Assembly: GCA_023228985.1 (NCBI GenBank)
Contig: JALOAC010000027.1
Span: 1-36,045 of the forward strand
Direction: 5' to 3'
DNA length: 36,045 nucleotides
DNA from: Thiopseudomonas sp.
GTDB lineage: Bacteria; Pseudomonadota; Gammaproteobacteria; Pseudomonadales; Pseudomonadaceae
Shown here: positions 1-6,299 of the stretch, piece by piece
How positions within the stretch are numbered: position 1 is the stretch's first letter
How the letters are laid out: each line of letters starts with the position of its first letter
The notes under the pieces: model-generated
What the model was told of the DNA's origin: nothing
The model's database searches: none
The model's input: only the letters and a program-made list of their open reading frames with translations
Translations under genes and position numbers: made by a program

Positions 1-77
1 TGAGCGGCTATGAAATCCATACCGTGCTTGTCCAGATTGGCTTGGCTTTTGACTTCGTCGAACTCAAACTCACTCAT
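1..77 (-). CDS. BrnT-like toxin, N-terminal 25 residues, cut by window edge
   Basis: Only the first 25 codons lie in the window, and the frame is open to the edge. The peptide begins MSEFEFDEVKSQANLDKHGM. This fits the start of the BrnT/DUF497 family, RNase toxins of type II toxin-antitoxin systems, which open with an acidic FEFDE-type strand followed by K-x-x-x-N-x-x-K-H-G. The ATG at 77-75 has a GGGA stretch about 12 bases upstream. In this family a BrnA antitoxin normally follows, which would lie left of the window. The neighbours to the right are decayed accessory genes. The family call rests on a short N-terminal match only, so intactness cannot be judged. Confidence 0.62.
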   Translation of the reverse strand, partial: MSEFEFDEVKSQANLDKHGMDFIAA

Positions 78-215
78 GAGTATAAACTATCCCTTTTTTA
101 CTCAACTCGCAAGATGTAGGCGTTGTAGTGCAACTGCTAACAGCTTATTAGCATGCATGCTCACTTTGTCACTGGAGCCAGCGCACCTTAAATTAGTATA
201 TGTCTCTGAATAATA

Positions 216-306
216 ATGCCTTTACCCAGAAAAACAAGACATCCCTTGGTATCTATTCGAGCACGCCTCCTATCTAGCTAGCGGCATGCGTGCTATCTTG
301 TAGGTT
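216..306 (+). pseudogene. Decayed N-terminus of a Y1/REP-associated-type transposase
   Basis: An ATG at 216-218 starts the peptide MPLPRKT, the usual opening of a transposase group (Transposase_17 family, related to REP-associated tyrosine transposases) that continues roughly with xxSLDATPYYHCVSRCVRRA. After this start the frame gives LVSI, then a shifted frame gives T-P, a nearby stop, and later C-V and A-I-L pieces in the expected order. The rest of the gene is missing. The match is by eye over a short, frameshifted region, so this is a suggestion rather than a firm call. Confidence 0.35.
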
Positions 307-505
307 TGAGATATAACTATATGATTTACATGGCTTTATAATTACTCATAGCTTAAAAACAAGCACGGCTTAGTGTTAAAGCGCGCAACTTTCGGAAGCT
401 GGGCTAAATAGGCTGTATGAAAGTCAGACCATGGCAGGGAGTGCATTGTGCGCTAAAAGTCCATTTTAAACGCCATTGCACATGAAGATGCAGCAGTAGA
501 ATTAG

Positions 506-588
506 ACGCTCAAGACTGAAAAACCTATCTGCACTGGATTAAGCACTTTATTTTGTTTTAAAAGAGGCGTCATCCGCAGGACGTATGA
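506..588 (+). pseudogene. Decayed N-terminal fragment of an integron-type tyrosine integrase
   Basis: Codons 506-523 read TLKTEK. A one-base slip in the run of A bases then opens TYLHWIKHFILF (523-558), followed by a stop codon and, in the same frame, KRRHPQD (562-582) and another stop. The order T-E-K-T-Y-x-x-W-I-x-x-F-I-x-F-H-x-x-R-H-P is typical of the SAM-like N-terminal domain of IntI and related phage-type integrases. No catalytic core (R, HxxR, Y) follows, so the gene is dead. It lies 110 bases from an attC-like palindrome and near a toxin-antitoxin remnant, which is why an integron origin is suspected. A lone phage integrase is the alternative. Confidence 0.55.
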
Positions 589-699
589 CAGGCTTATAGC
601 CATAAACACGAGCCAAAAATACGCAAAATGTCGCATTACACGCTCTGCTGCTGCCAAGTTACTTGCGACTAACCGTCCTTAAGTACCCTTTTGGTCCTT

Positions 700-757
700 T
701 CTAACGCTGAGCGTGCCGGTTACTTTGACGTAGCTAAGCAGGACGCGCTTGGTTAGC
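700..757 (-). repeat. attC-like imperfect palindrome (putative integron recombination site)
   Basis: Read on the minus strand, a left arm AGCTAACCAAGCGCGTCC and a right arm GGCACGCTCAGCGTTAGA are imperfect inverted repeats about 58 bases end to end, with unpaired bases in the arms as in folded attC sites. The outer boxes differ by one base each from the consensus RYYYAAC and GTTRRRY. The stop codon of the neighbouring toxin frame (755-753) falls inside the left box, which is common for integron cassettes. No experiment or covariance score supports it; chance similarity is possible. Confidence 0.35.
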
Positions 758-1028
758 TGTTCTCAAGCATGTACGCACGAAGCTGCTGCTCATCTCGCAT
801 GACATACACCCGCTTTTCATCTTCACGATAAAAAATGCGACACGGCGGAACCACTACTTCCCTGTATACCGAATTAGGAAGCTCTGGGAGTATCCATCCG
901 GATTTGGGGAAATTTTCCAAACGCTCGACTTTATTGAATACCTCTTCTATCAAGCGGCTTGCAGCGGCAGGATTGTCCAGAGCAATATACTCTGCGATTG
1001 CGTTTAACTCTTTCAGTGCCGGCTCAGT
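753..1028 (-). pseudogene. ParE/RelE-type toxin remnant without a start codon
   Basis: The open frame runs 91 codons from TEPALKELNAIAEYIALDNP to the stop and carries the ParE toxin pattern: N-terminal helix pair, then VERLENFPKSGW, and the C-terminal strands VVPPCRIFYRE and MRDEQQLRAYML. Immediately upstream in frame is a TAG (1031-1029). The bases before it would give an ATG-started M-I-W-T-E-P only if two bases were restored, so the translation start appears lost through a small deletion. The C-terminal strand VYVMR also seems about three residues shorter than usual. An internal TTG start would remove the N-terminal helices. It follows the antitoxin remnant directly on the same strand. Probably a dead toxin. 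Confidence 0.72.
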
Positions 1029-1031
1029 CTA

Positions 1032-1202
1032 TCACTTCAGCCATTTGCTCATTTTCTCCCAGGCCTCACTTTGGCTGTACGTTCTTCCCTCAAGTACAGC
1101 GCGCGCTCCTCGTGAGAGTTCTTCAAGCAGCTTAAGTCGACGCTGCATGAACTCGTAATCCTGCACATCAACAAGATAAGCCGATGGCTGGCTATGTTCC
1201 GT
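1032..1202 (-). pseudogene. Phd/YefM-type antitoxin, C-terminal part only
   Basis: Residues from TEHSQPSAYLVDVQDYEFMQ through the terminal EKMSKWLK match the C-terminal half of Phd-type antitoxins that partner ParE toxins: the dimer-domain end S-A-Y-L-V-x-V-x-x-Y-E and the toxin-binding helix. The usual N-terminal DNA-binding half (a strand-helix of about 40 residues) is missing. The frame stays open upstream to 1262, but that part (a TTG start and low-complexity residues) has no family resemblance and overlaps another remnant in a different frame. The TGA stop lies just before the toxin frame, as in an intact operon. It is likely non-functional as a repressor. Confidence 0.65.
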
Positions 1203-1278
1203 ACCAGTCGCTGAACCAATTGGGCCCGTCCCTCTTGGTAAGGCGGAGTGCCTCGTCTTCAATTTTCTGGAAATTCAT
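1190..1278 (-). pseudogene. Addiction-module antitoxin (TIGR02574-like) N-terminal remnant, frameshifted
   Basis: An ATG at 1278-1276 with a GAGAGG ribosome-binding site eight bases upstream starts MNFQKIEDEALRLTKR and then runs out of frame to a TAG at 1194-1192 (28 residues). A one-base shift after residue 16 restores RAQLVQRLVRNIAS. Together they fit the x-x-E-A-L-x-L-x-x-x-x-R-A-x-L-x-x-x-L-V pattern of small addiction-module components that pair with RelE-type toxins. The frame then collides with the Phd tail near 1200. This looks like a fusion of two different antitoxin genes by deletion. The family call is by eye on about 30 residues. Confidence 0.4.
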
Positions 1279-1360
1279 AAATAAAGCCTCTCATCCCCGT
1301 GCGCTCGCAAACGCTCACCAGCAAAGGTCTTGCTGTATGCAGGGCACTTTTCTATAGGCG

Positions 1361-1388
1361 AAAAAAAACGCCATTAAACTGGCGTTTT
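1361..1388 (-). terminator. Rho-independent terminator of tRNA-Ser(UGA)
   Basis: On the minus strand the stem TGGCG/CGCCA, extended by A:T pairs, has a six-base loop and is followed by eight T bases. It lies just beyond the tRNA 3' end. The last 15 bases, including the T-tract and GCCTA, recur exactly behind the second tRNA-Ser gene at 22468-22482. Confidence 0.8.
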
Positions 1389-1397
1389 TAGTAAAGA

Positions 1398-1485
1398 TGG
1401 CGGAGGAGGTGAGATTCGAACTCACGGATAGTTGCCCATCGGCGGTTTTCAAGACCGCTGCCTTCAGCCACTCGGCCACTCCTCC
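1398..1485 (-). tRNA. tRNA-Ser(UGA)
   Basis: The minus strand folds as a class II tRNA: acceptor GGAGGAG/CTCCTCC, D-arm with GCCGAGTGGC, anticodon loop CTTGAAA with anticodon TGA, a long variable arm, a T-arm with GTTCGAATC, and an encoded 3' CCA. It decodes UCA and related serine codons. The accessory patch 1-1300 lies on its 3' side, the side where integrases usually insert islands. No direct repeat of the tRNA 3' end was seen inside the window. Confidence 0.96.
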
Positions 1486-1607
1486 GTCTTTGCGGCGCTG
1501 ATTTTACATGATTGTAATACTCTGTCAAATTTATTTTTGCATATCTGTTGAATAAATTTGTTATGCTTAGTGTCAGCAATAATTCTCAACTAAGGAGTAA
1601 CACACTA

Positions 1608-2264
1608 ATGCAGCGATACAGCACACATGATGTAGCCGTTGAGCGCGCAGGTAACTCAGTCCTGCGTAACACCTATGGCTTGTTGGCTATGACTCTGGCT
1701 TTCAGCGGCTTGGTTGCTTACATTTCACAGCAAATGCAACTGCCCCACCCGGGTCTAATAGTGACCTTGGTTGGATTTTACGGTTTATTTTTCGCCACCA
1801 TGAGATTGCGTAATTCTGGCTGGGGCTTGCTGACCACCTTTGCGCTAACCGGATTTATGGGTTACACCTTAGGGCCGATCTTGAATCTCTATTTAGGTAT
1901 GAATAACGGCGCAAGCGTCATTAGTTCTGCCTTTACCATGACCGCTGTGGTGTTTGGTGGTTTGTCAGCTTTTGTGCTGATTACCCGCAAAGACATGAGC
2001 TTTCTACGCACCTTTATTATGGTCGGCTTCTTTGTCTTGCTTGGTGCAATCATCGCGAGCTGGATTTTTGAAATCTCCAACATTCAGTTGATGATTAGTG
2101 CAGGTTTTGTCCTGTTCTCCTCTGCGGTAATTCTTTACCAGACCAGTGAAATCATTAATGGCGGTGAAACCAACTACATCATGGCAACCATCAACCTATA
2201 CGTTTCCATCTACAACCTGTTTCTCAGCTTGTTACACATTCTGGGTGTAGCCAACGACGATTAG
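1608..2264 (+). CDS. yccA: Bax inhibitor-1/YccA family inner-membrane protein
   Basis: The protein of 218 residues has seven predicted hydrophobic segments and the BI-1 family layout, including R-N-T-Y-G-L-L-A-M-T-L near residue 20 and a C-terminal stretch L-Y-V-S-I-Y-N-L-F-L-S-L-L-x-I-L typical of the family. In E. coli YccA binds and restrains the FtsH protease and protects SecY when translocation jams; transfer of that role here is inference. The start at 1608 is chosen because AAGGAG lies eight bases upstream. An in-frame start 60 bases earlier would lie outside the conserved protein. It is followed by a terminator and is divergent from tRNA-Ser(UGA). Confidence 0.93.
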   Translation: MQRYSTHDVAVERAGNSVLRNTYGLLAMTLAFSGLVAYISQQMQLPHPGLIVTLVGFYGLFFATMRLRNSGWGLLTTFALTGFMGYTLGPILNLYLGMNNGASVISSAFTMTAVVFGGLSAFVLITRKDMSFLRTFIMVGFFVLLGAIIASWIFEISNIQLMISAGFVLFSSAVILYQTSEIINGGETNYIMATINLYVSIYNLFLSLLHILGVANDD

Positions 2265-2282
2265 TCGCAGTAACCAGAAACG

Positions 2283-2309
2283 TTAAAGCCCCTTAATTGG
2301 GGCTTTTTT
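2283..2309 (+). terminator. Terminator of yccA, left copy of a 27-bp duplication
   Basis: The stem AAGCCCC/GGGGCTT has a TTAATT loop followed by six T bases, 19 bases after the yccA stop. The same 27 bases occur without change at 3498-3524, bracketing the zeta-toxin module. Confidence 0.88.
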
Positions 2310-2422
2310 ATCGGCTAAACTTAGTGGGTTAGACAGGCTTAATGTAATATTCATTAATTCCTGTAGCTTGGTTTGGCAGTAAATACCTTGTAATGCGCCC
2401 GCTCGATGCGGATTTTACTAGG

Positions 2423-2469
2423 CAGCCTAACCACACCAAAGCGCTTAAATGATGGGTGGCTGTAGGCTG
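2423..2469. repeat. Imperfect palindrome upstream of the zeta-toxin gene
   Basis: The arms CAGCCTAACCACACC (2423-2437) and GGGTGGCTGTAGGCTG (2454-2469) pair with a few bulges around a 16-base centre. The left arm contains GCCTAAC, a perfect match to an attC outer box, but the right arm lacks the matching GTTRRRY. It may be a decayed recombination site, an operator for the toxin module, or part of the upstream leader. It sits 100 bases before the likely toxin start. Confidence 0.35.
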
Positions 2470-2572
2470 TTGGCCTAAGCTACCCGGTGAAATTGAGTGA
2501 TAATGGCCTAGCATCAATTCATTAGCTGTGTTGCACTCAGTTCTAGAACCTGCCCTTTATCTACACCTGCTG

Positions 2573-3331
2573 ATGAGTGATGCAATGCACACAAAAGCCG
2601 AACAACTAATAATCAACAACGCCATAGCTTATGCTAGGAAAACGAAAAAATCGTTCGCCAAGTTGGAAACTAGCAAAGAGAATTTTGCTAGTGAAAAAGA
2701 CCCTATCACGATATTAATGGCAGGTTCTCCTGGGGCAGGAAAAACAGAAACAGCCCAAGAAATATTATGCTTAATCGGCAAAGCAATTCACATAGACCCC
2801 GATCGTTACCGAGAACACTTCGAAGACTATACCGGGAGAAATGCTTACCTTTTTCAAGGCGCCACCTCAATACTGGTCGAAAAAGTCGTAGATTATGCTC
2901 TAAAAAACAGGCAAAGCTTCATACTTGATGGCACATTAACCAAGTACGAGATAGCTAGGCAAAATATTTTGAGAGCTCTTGGAAAGGAACGCAAAGTAAT
3001 AATTTTGTATGTCTACCAGGATCCTGTTGTTGCGTGGGACTTTGTAAAAGCTCGTGAAAAAATCGAAGGTCGCCGCATACATTTAGAGACCTTTGTAAAG
3101 CAATATTTTGAAGCGCGTAACGTGGTTAATCAACTGAAAGCAGAGTTTAAAAGTCAGATTCAGCTCGAGATTTTAATAAAAAACGTTGCTTCGGGCGCGA
3201 GTAAAAAACCTATGTACAGTTACATTAATGGCGCAACGTCTATTGATTCACACATCCCAGAGCAGTACACTTGCGATCAGCTCAAAGAGCTAATAACCAA
3301 GGAATATCGAAATGATGAACCGTCTGCTTAA
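2573..3331 (+). CDS. Zeta-toxin family P-loop kinase
   Basis: The protein of 252 residues (from the ATG at 2573) has a Walker A motif GSPGAGKTE at about residues 62-70, then H-I-D-P-D-R-Y-R and an F-I-L-D-G-T-L segment, all in the order seen in zeta/PezT toxins. These phosphorylate UDP-N-acetylglucosamine-type sugars and block cell-wall synthesis; the substrate here is inferred. A GTG 45 bases upstream would add 15 hydrophobic residues and is less likely; neither start has a strong ribosome-binding site. No epsilon antitoxin gene precedes it; a small gene overlaps its 3' end by 20 bases. The coding sequence is A+T-rich compared with its neighbours and the module is bracketed by duplicated terminators, both signs of acquisition. 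Confidence 0.85.
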   Translation: MSDAMHTKAEQLIINNAIAYARKTKKSFAKLETSKENFASEKDPITILMAGSPGAGKTETAQEILCLIGKAIHIDPDRYREHFEDYTGRNAYLFQGATSILVEKVVDYALKNRQSFILDGTLTKYEIARQNILRALGKERKVIILYVYQDPVVAWDFVKAREKIEGRRIHLETFVKQYFEARNVVNQLKAEFKSQIQLEILIKNVASGASKKPMYSYINGATSIDSHIPEQYTCDQLKELITKEYRNDEPSA

Positions 3332-3491
3332 TAGAGATGCAAAAACAGTCGATACTGATTTCTCTAACTTTTTTAATAACGCCAAATCAGCTGAGCGTAA
3401 AAAAGTATTTGAAAAAGTACTAGCTGGCGCATGCCGCCGGCAAGAAAGGGTTTTAACAGAGAACTCTCGCAGTTCGCAAGCATACCAATAA
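3312..3491 (+). CDS. Small protein overlapping the zeta toxin, candidate antitoxin
   Basis: This 59-residue frame starts MMNRLLNRDAK, overlaps the toxin frame by 20 bases and ends seven bases before the next terminator. It is highly charged, probably helical, with a central A-E-R-K-K-V-F-E-K-V-L-A-G-A and an R-R-Q-E-R-V-L segment. I do not recognise a named family, though a similar K-K-x-x-x-x-V-x-x-x-A-x-x-x-Q-R-x-x-x pattern is familiar from small proteins encoded next to zeta toxins in Proteobacteria. The translationally coupled position behind a toxin, with nothing else in the module, makes an antitoxin role the simplest idea. This is inference from context. Confidence 0.68.
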   Translation: MMNRLLNRDAKTVDTDFSNFFNNAKSAERKKVFEKVLAGACRRQERVLTENSRSSQAYQ

Positions 3492-3497
3492 ATATGA

Positions 3498-3524
3498 TTA
3501 AAGCCCCTTAATTGGGGCTTTTTT
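3498..3524 (+). terminator. Terminator, right copy of the 27-bp duplication
   Basis: This copy is identical over 27 bases to the yccA terminator at 2283-2309, including the TTAATT loop and the six-T tail. It ends the zeta module and faces the PAS gene on the opposite strand. Sequence on either side of the two copies differs. Confidence 0.88.
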
Positions 3525-3552
3525 GTTTTTCCTAGTGCAACGTATAAATCTT

Positions 3553-3945
3553 CTATTTCCGTGCTGCACGTTCTCTTTCGACGCGTTCCGTAACATCCCG
3601 TGCCATGGATACGCTGCCGAGTACTTCACCTGTGTCGTTGACCACGAGCGCAAAGGTCATTTCAACATAGAGTTTATGCCCTTCTTTATGCACTGCGCGG
3701 GTTAAGGTCGGTGTGCCCGCAAGTTTGAGCTTGCCGCTGGCAATCGCCGCATTAAAGCCGCGCCAGTGCGCCTCGCGTAAATGCTTAGGAATAATAATAT
3801 CTAGACTCTGGCCTAAGGCATCCTCTGCGCTAAAGCCAAGCAGTTTTTCAGCCGCATGATTCCAGCGCTGAATAACGCCTTGAGTGTCGGCATAGATGAG
3901 TGCATCCGAGGTTTGTTCGATAATCCATTCAGCCAAGCTGCTCAT
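3553..3945 (-). CDS. Single-domain PAS sensor protein
   Basis: The 130 residues form one PAS fold with little else: helical start M-S-S-L-A-E-W-I-I-E, then D-A-L-I-Y-A-D-T-Q-G-V-I-Q-R-W-N, the LGFSAED turn, a central helix region, and a C-terminal S-M-A-R-D-V-T-E-R typical of PAS/PAC ends. No output domain (kinase, GGDEF, HTH) is present, so it must act through a partner. Start ATG at 3945 has GGAGGA six bases upstream. It is transcribed towards the zeta module and separated from selU by about 85 bases. Ligand unknown. Confidence 0.88.
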   Translation of the reverse strand: MSSLAEWIIEQTSDALIYADTQGVIQRWNHAAEKLLGFSAEDALGQSLDIIIPKHLREAHWRGFNAAIASGKLKLAGTPTLTRAVHKEGHKLYVEMTFALVVNDTGEVLGSVSMARDVTERVERERAARK

Positions 3946-4032
3946 AAGTATCCTCCCGTAAATTCTTAGCTTTATTTATACGCACCTTGGCTTTTTTCTA
4001 CTGTCAGCATAAAGTATAACGCTTGTTTTAGG

Positions 4033-5133
4033 TTAAGAATTCGCTTGAAAACTGCTGCTCAAGTAGGCCAAAAGCTCTGCTTGATTGCCCGTAAAAACCA
4101 CGCGGTCTTTAATTTTGCTTTGCTGGTAGTGATACATAGGGTCGTAATACTGGCTCAGCAAGATATCAATCCATGCGCGATGTGCATCCAACTGTCCACC
4201 TTGCATTTGCTGCTGTAAACCCTGGTTCAGCAGCTGCAGAACTTCTTGATAACGTTCAGGGCCTAGGCGTCTTTGGATCTTAAGCAGGCTGTGCTGCATG
4301 CGCTCGATATAGAGCTGATCGCCCTGCTCTTGCCCATAGAGTTGAGCAAATTCCTCATGCAGACGGATCACATAATCACGCAGAATGCGCTCAATGCGTG
4401 TTTCTTTGTCTTCAGTCAGCACCACAACCGGTGCCGCTTGCATACGGCTGTATAGCTCATGCGGTAGCGAGCAGGAGCCCACGTTTCTGGCCTCGTTTTC
4501 AATGACAAAGTGCTCAACACCCAGCGCCCGTTGTTTAAGCACATCAATGGCTAGGCTGTTTTCAAAATCAATTTGGCTGGGTTGACCCGTAGCATGCTTG
4601 CCAAAACTTGAGCCGCGGTGGTTGGCATGCCCTTCTAGGTCTAAGGCATTGCTAAGCTGCAGCAGCACATCGGTTTTTCCCGTACCCGTTAACCCATCCA
4701 GCACAGTGAATTGGCACTCATCCACCGCCTGTTGCAGTATGTCGATTAAGAAGGTGCGCATGGCTTTATAGCCGCCGGTTATGCGCGGATAGTTCACGCC
4801 AGCTTCTTGTAGCCACTGTTGACTAATCTGCGAGCGTAATCCACCGCGAAAGCAAAACAGATAGCCTTCAGGATTGGCGCGTGCAAACTCAGCCCAAGCC
4901 TCTACCCGCTGCGCTTTGGTGGCGCCTTTAACCAGTTGATGACCGAGCTCGATTGCCGCTTGTTGTCCCTGCTGTTTGTAACAGGTGCCGACTTTCTGCC
5001 GTTCACTGTCGGTCATCAAGGGCAAGCTAACCGCGGTTGGAAAAGAACCTTTGGCAAACTCAATGGGCGCACGGGTATCAATCAGTGGGCGGTCATTAAG
5101 AAAAACACTAAGGTAATTGTCGCTGTCGTTCAT
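4033..5133 (-). CDS. selU: tRNA 2-selenouridine synthase
   Basis: SelU (MnmH) replaces sulfur by selenium in 2-thiouridine at the wobble position of tRNAs for Glu, Lys and Gln, using selenophosphate. The 366-residue protein has an N-terminal rhodanese domain with the active cysteine in CFRGGLRS (Cys94) and a P-loop domain with GLTGTGKTD (residues 147-155), the family layout and length. Its ATG shares one base with the selD stop codon (TGATG), so the two are translationally coupled with selD first. Nothing is missing. Confidence 0.96.
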   Translation of the reverse strand: MNDSDNYLSVFLNDRPLIDTRAPIEFAKGSFPTAVSLPLMTDSERQKVGTCYKQQGQQAAIELGHQLVKGATKAQRVEAWAEFARANPEGYLFCFRGGLRSQISQQWLQEAGVNYPRITGGYKAMRTFLIDILQQAVDECQFTVLDGLTGTGKTDVLLQLSNALDLEGHANHRGSSFGKHATGQPSQIDFENSLAIDVLKQRALGVEHFVIENEARNVGSCSLPHELYSRMQAAPVVVLTEDKETRIERILRDYVIRLHEEFAQLYGQEQGDQLYIERMQHSLLKIQRRLGPERYQEVLQLLNQGLQQQMQGGQLDAHRAWIDILLSQYYDPMYHYQQSKIKDRVVFTGNQAELLAYLSSSFQANS

Positions 5134-6167
5134 CAGAGTATTTCAACCGCATAAGGTCCCTGCGCGATAAAGTCGCCGATACGCGTCAGTTGTAAGCCCT
5201 GTGCGCGTGCGATGGCTAAGAACTCGGCCTCTCCTGTCGGTTCAACCGCTACCAACAGTCCGCCGCTGGTTTGTGGATCGCACAGCCAGTGTTGGTCGGT
5301 TTCAGTAATCGGCGCGATACGTTCGCCGTAACTGGCGTAGTTACGCAAGGTGCCACCGGGTACGCAACCTAACTGCAAGTAATGATTAACGCGGGGTAAA
5401 CGCGGCACGCTTTGTATCTCTAAGCGTGCAGTTAAACCTGAACCGTCAGCCATTTCTACCAGATGTCCAAGCAAGCCGAAACCGGTCACATCGGTCATGG
5501 CTTTAACCTGGTTAAGCTTGGCGAACTCTGCACCAATACTGTTGAGCTGGCACATCAAGTCGCGCGCCACCCCTTGGTCTTGCACATCCAGCACGCCTTT
5601 TTTCTCGGCGGTGGTGTAAATGCCAATCCCTAAGGGTTTGGTCAGATATAACTGGCAGCCTAATTCAGCGGTGTCGTTGCGCTTGAGCTGTGTTTTGTAG
5701 ACTTCGCCGGTGACCGCCAAGCCAAAGATAGGCTCTGGTGCGTCAATGGAGTGTCCGCCAGCTAGGGCGATACCTGCCGCATCACAGACTGCACGACCGC
5801 CGCGAATGACTTCAGCAGCAATTTCGGGTGCTAAAACATTGACCGGCCAGCCTAGAATAGCAATCGCCAACAACGGACGTCCGCCCATGGCGTAGACATC
5901 GCTGATGGCATTGGTGGCTGCGATGCGCCCAAAATCATAGGGGTCATCGACAATGGGCATGAAAAAATCCGTGGTCGAAACCACGCCACGCTCGTCATCC
6001 AGCGCGTAAACTGCCGCATCATCACGCGAGCTGTTGCCCACCCACAGACGTGGGTCTAAATTTTGTGCGCCGCTGCCGGCTAAGATAACGGAGAGAACAT
6101 CGGGAGAAATTTTACAACCGCAACCAGCGCCATGGCTGTATTGGGTAAGGCGTATTGTTTGAGGCAT
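5133..6167 (-). CDS. selD: Selenide, water dikinase (selenophosphate synthetase)
   Basis: SelD makes selenophosphate from selenide and ATP. The 344-residue protein opens with LTQYSHGAGCGCK; Cys16 and Lys19 fit the catalytic Cys and Lys of E. coli SelD, so it is the cysteine form and not a selenoprotein. The AIRS-like N-domain (glycine-rich ATP-binding part, D-V-Y-A-M-G-G-R-P) and the C-domain with D-V-T-G-F-G-L-L-G-H are intact. It is the first gene of the selD-selU pair. Selenophosphate would also feed selenocysteine synthesis if selA and selB exist elsewhere; none are in this window. Confidence 0.97.
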   Translation of the reverse strand: MPQTIRLTQYSHGAGCGCKISPDVLSVILAGSGAQNLDPRLWVGNSSRDDAAVYALDDERGVVSTTDFFMPIVDDPYDFGRIAATNAISDVYAMGGRPLLAIAILGWPVNVLAPEIAAEVIRGGRAVCDAAGIALAGGHSIDAPEPIFGLAVTGEVYKTQLKRNDTAELGCQLYLTKPLGIGIYTTAEKKGVLDVQDQGVARDLMCQLNSIGAEFAKLNQVKAMTDVTGFGLLGHLVEMADGSGLTARLEIQSVPRLPRVNHYLQLGCVPGGTLRNYASYGERIAPITETDQHWLCDPQTSGGLLVAVEPTGEAEFLAIARAQGLQLTRIGDFIAQGPYAVEIL

Positions 6168-6299
6168 TGGACCATTCGCTAAGCTAAATTTGTCGTTAGT
6201 CTACGCCTGTTTATCGGTAAATTCAGAGAGAATTTAACTTATGTATTAGGGGTTGAAATCGAGCGACTTATGCAGGCTTCGCCAGTTAAACCTGCTTTA

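Larger units (their letters stand above)
78..752. other. Stretch without an intact gene, holding gene remnants
   Basis: No convincing complete gene is present. Short open frames lack domain signal and sensible codon use. The stretch contains a putative transposase remnant (216-306), a putative integrase remnant (506-588) and an attC-like palindrome (700-757), described separately. Nothing recognisable was seen in 307-505 or 589-699. Many in-frame stops in the recognisable pieces point to old, decaying mobile DNA. Confidence 0.6.

Noticed and set aside
10..213. 67-residue open frame on the plus strand
   Set aside because: It is antisense to the brnT-like start and then runs through unrelated intergenic DNA; no coding character.
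835..1158. 107-residue plus-strand frame across the toxin-antitoxin remnant
   Set aside because: It is the complement of the ParE and Phd frames, whose family motifs are clear on the minus strand.
2329..2517. 62-residue minus-strand frame upstream of the zeta gene
   Set aside because: No family resemblance and it spans the palindrome; better seen as intergenic DNA.
5133..6167. SelD as a selenoprotein
   Set aside because: The active-site codon encodes cysteine (C-G-C-K); there is no in-frame TGA.
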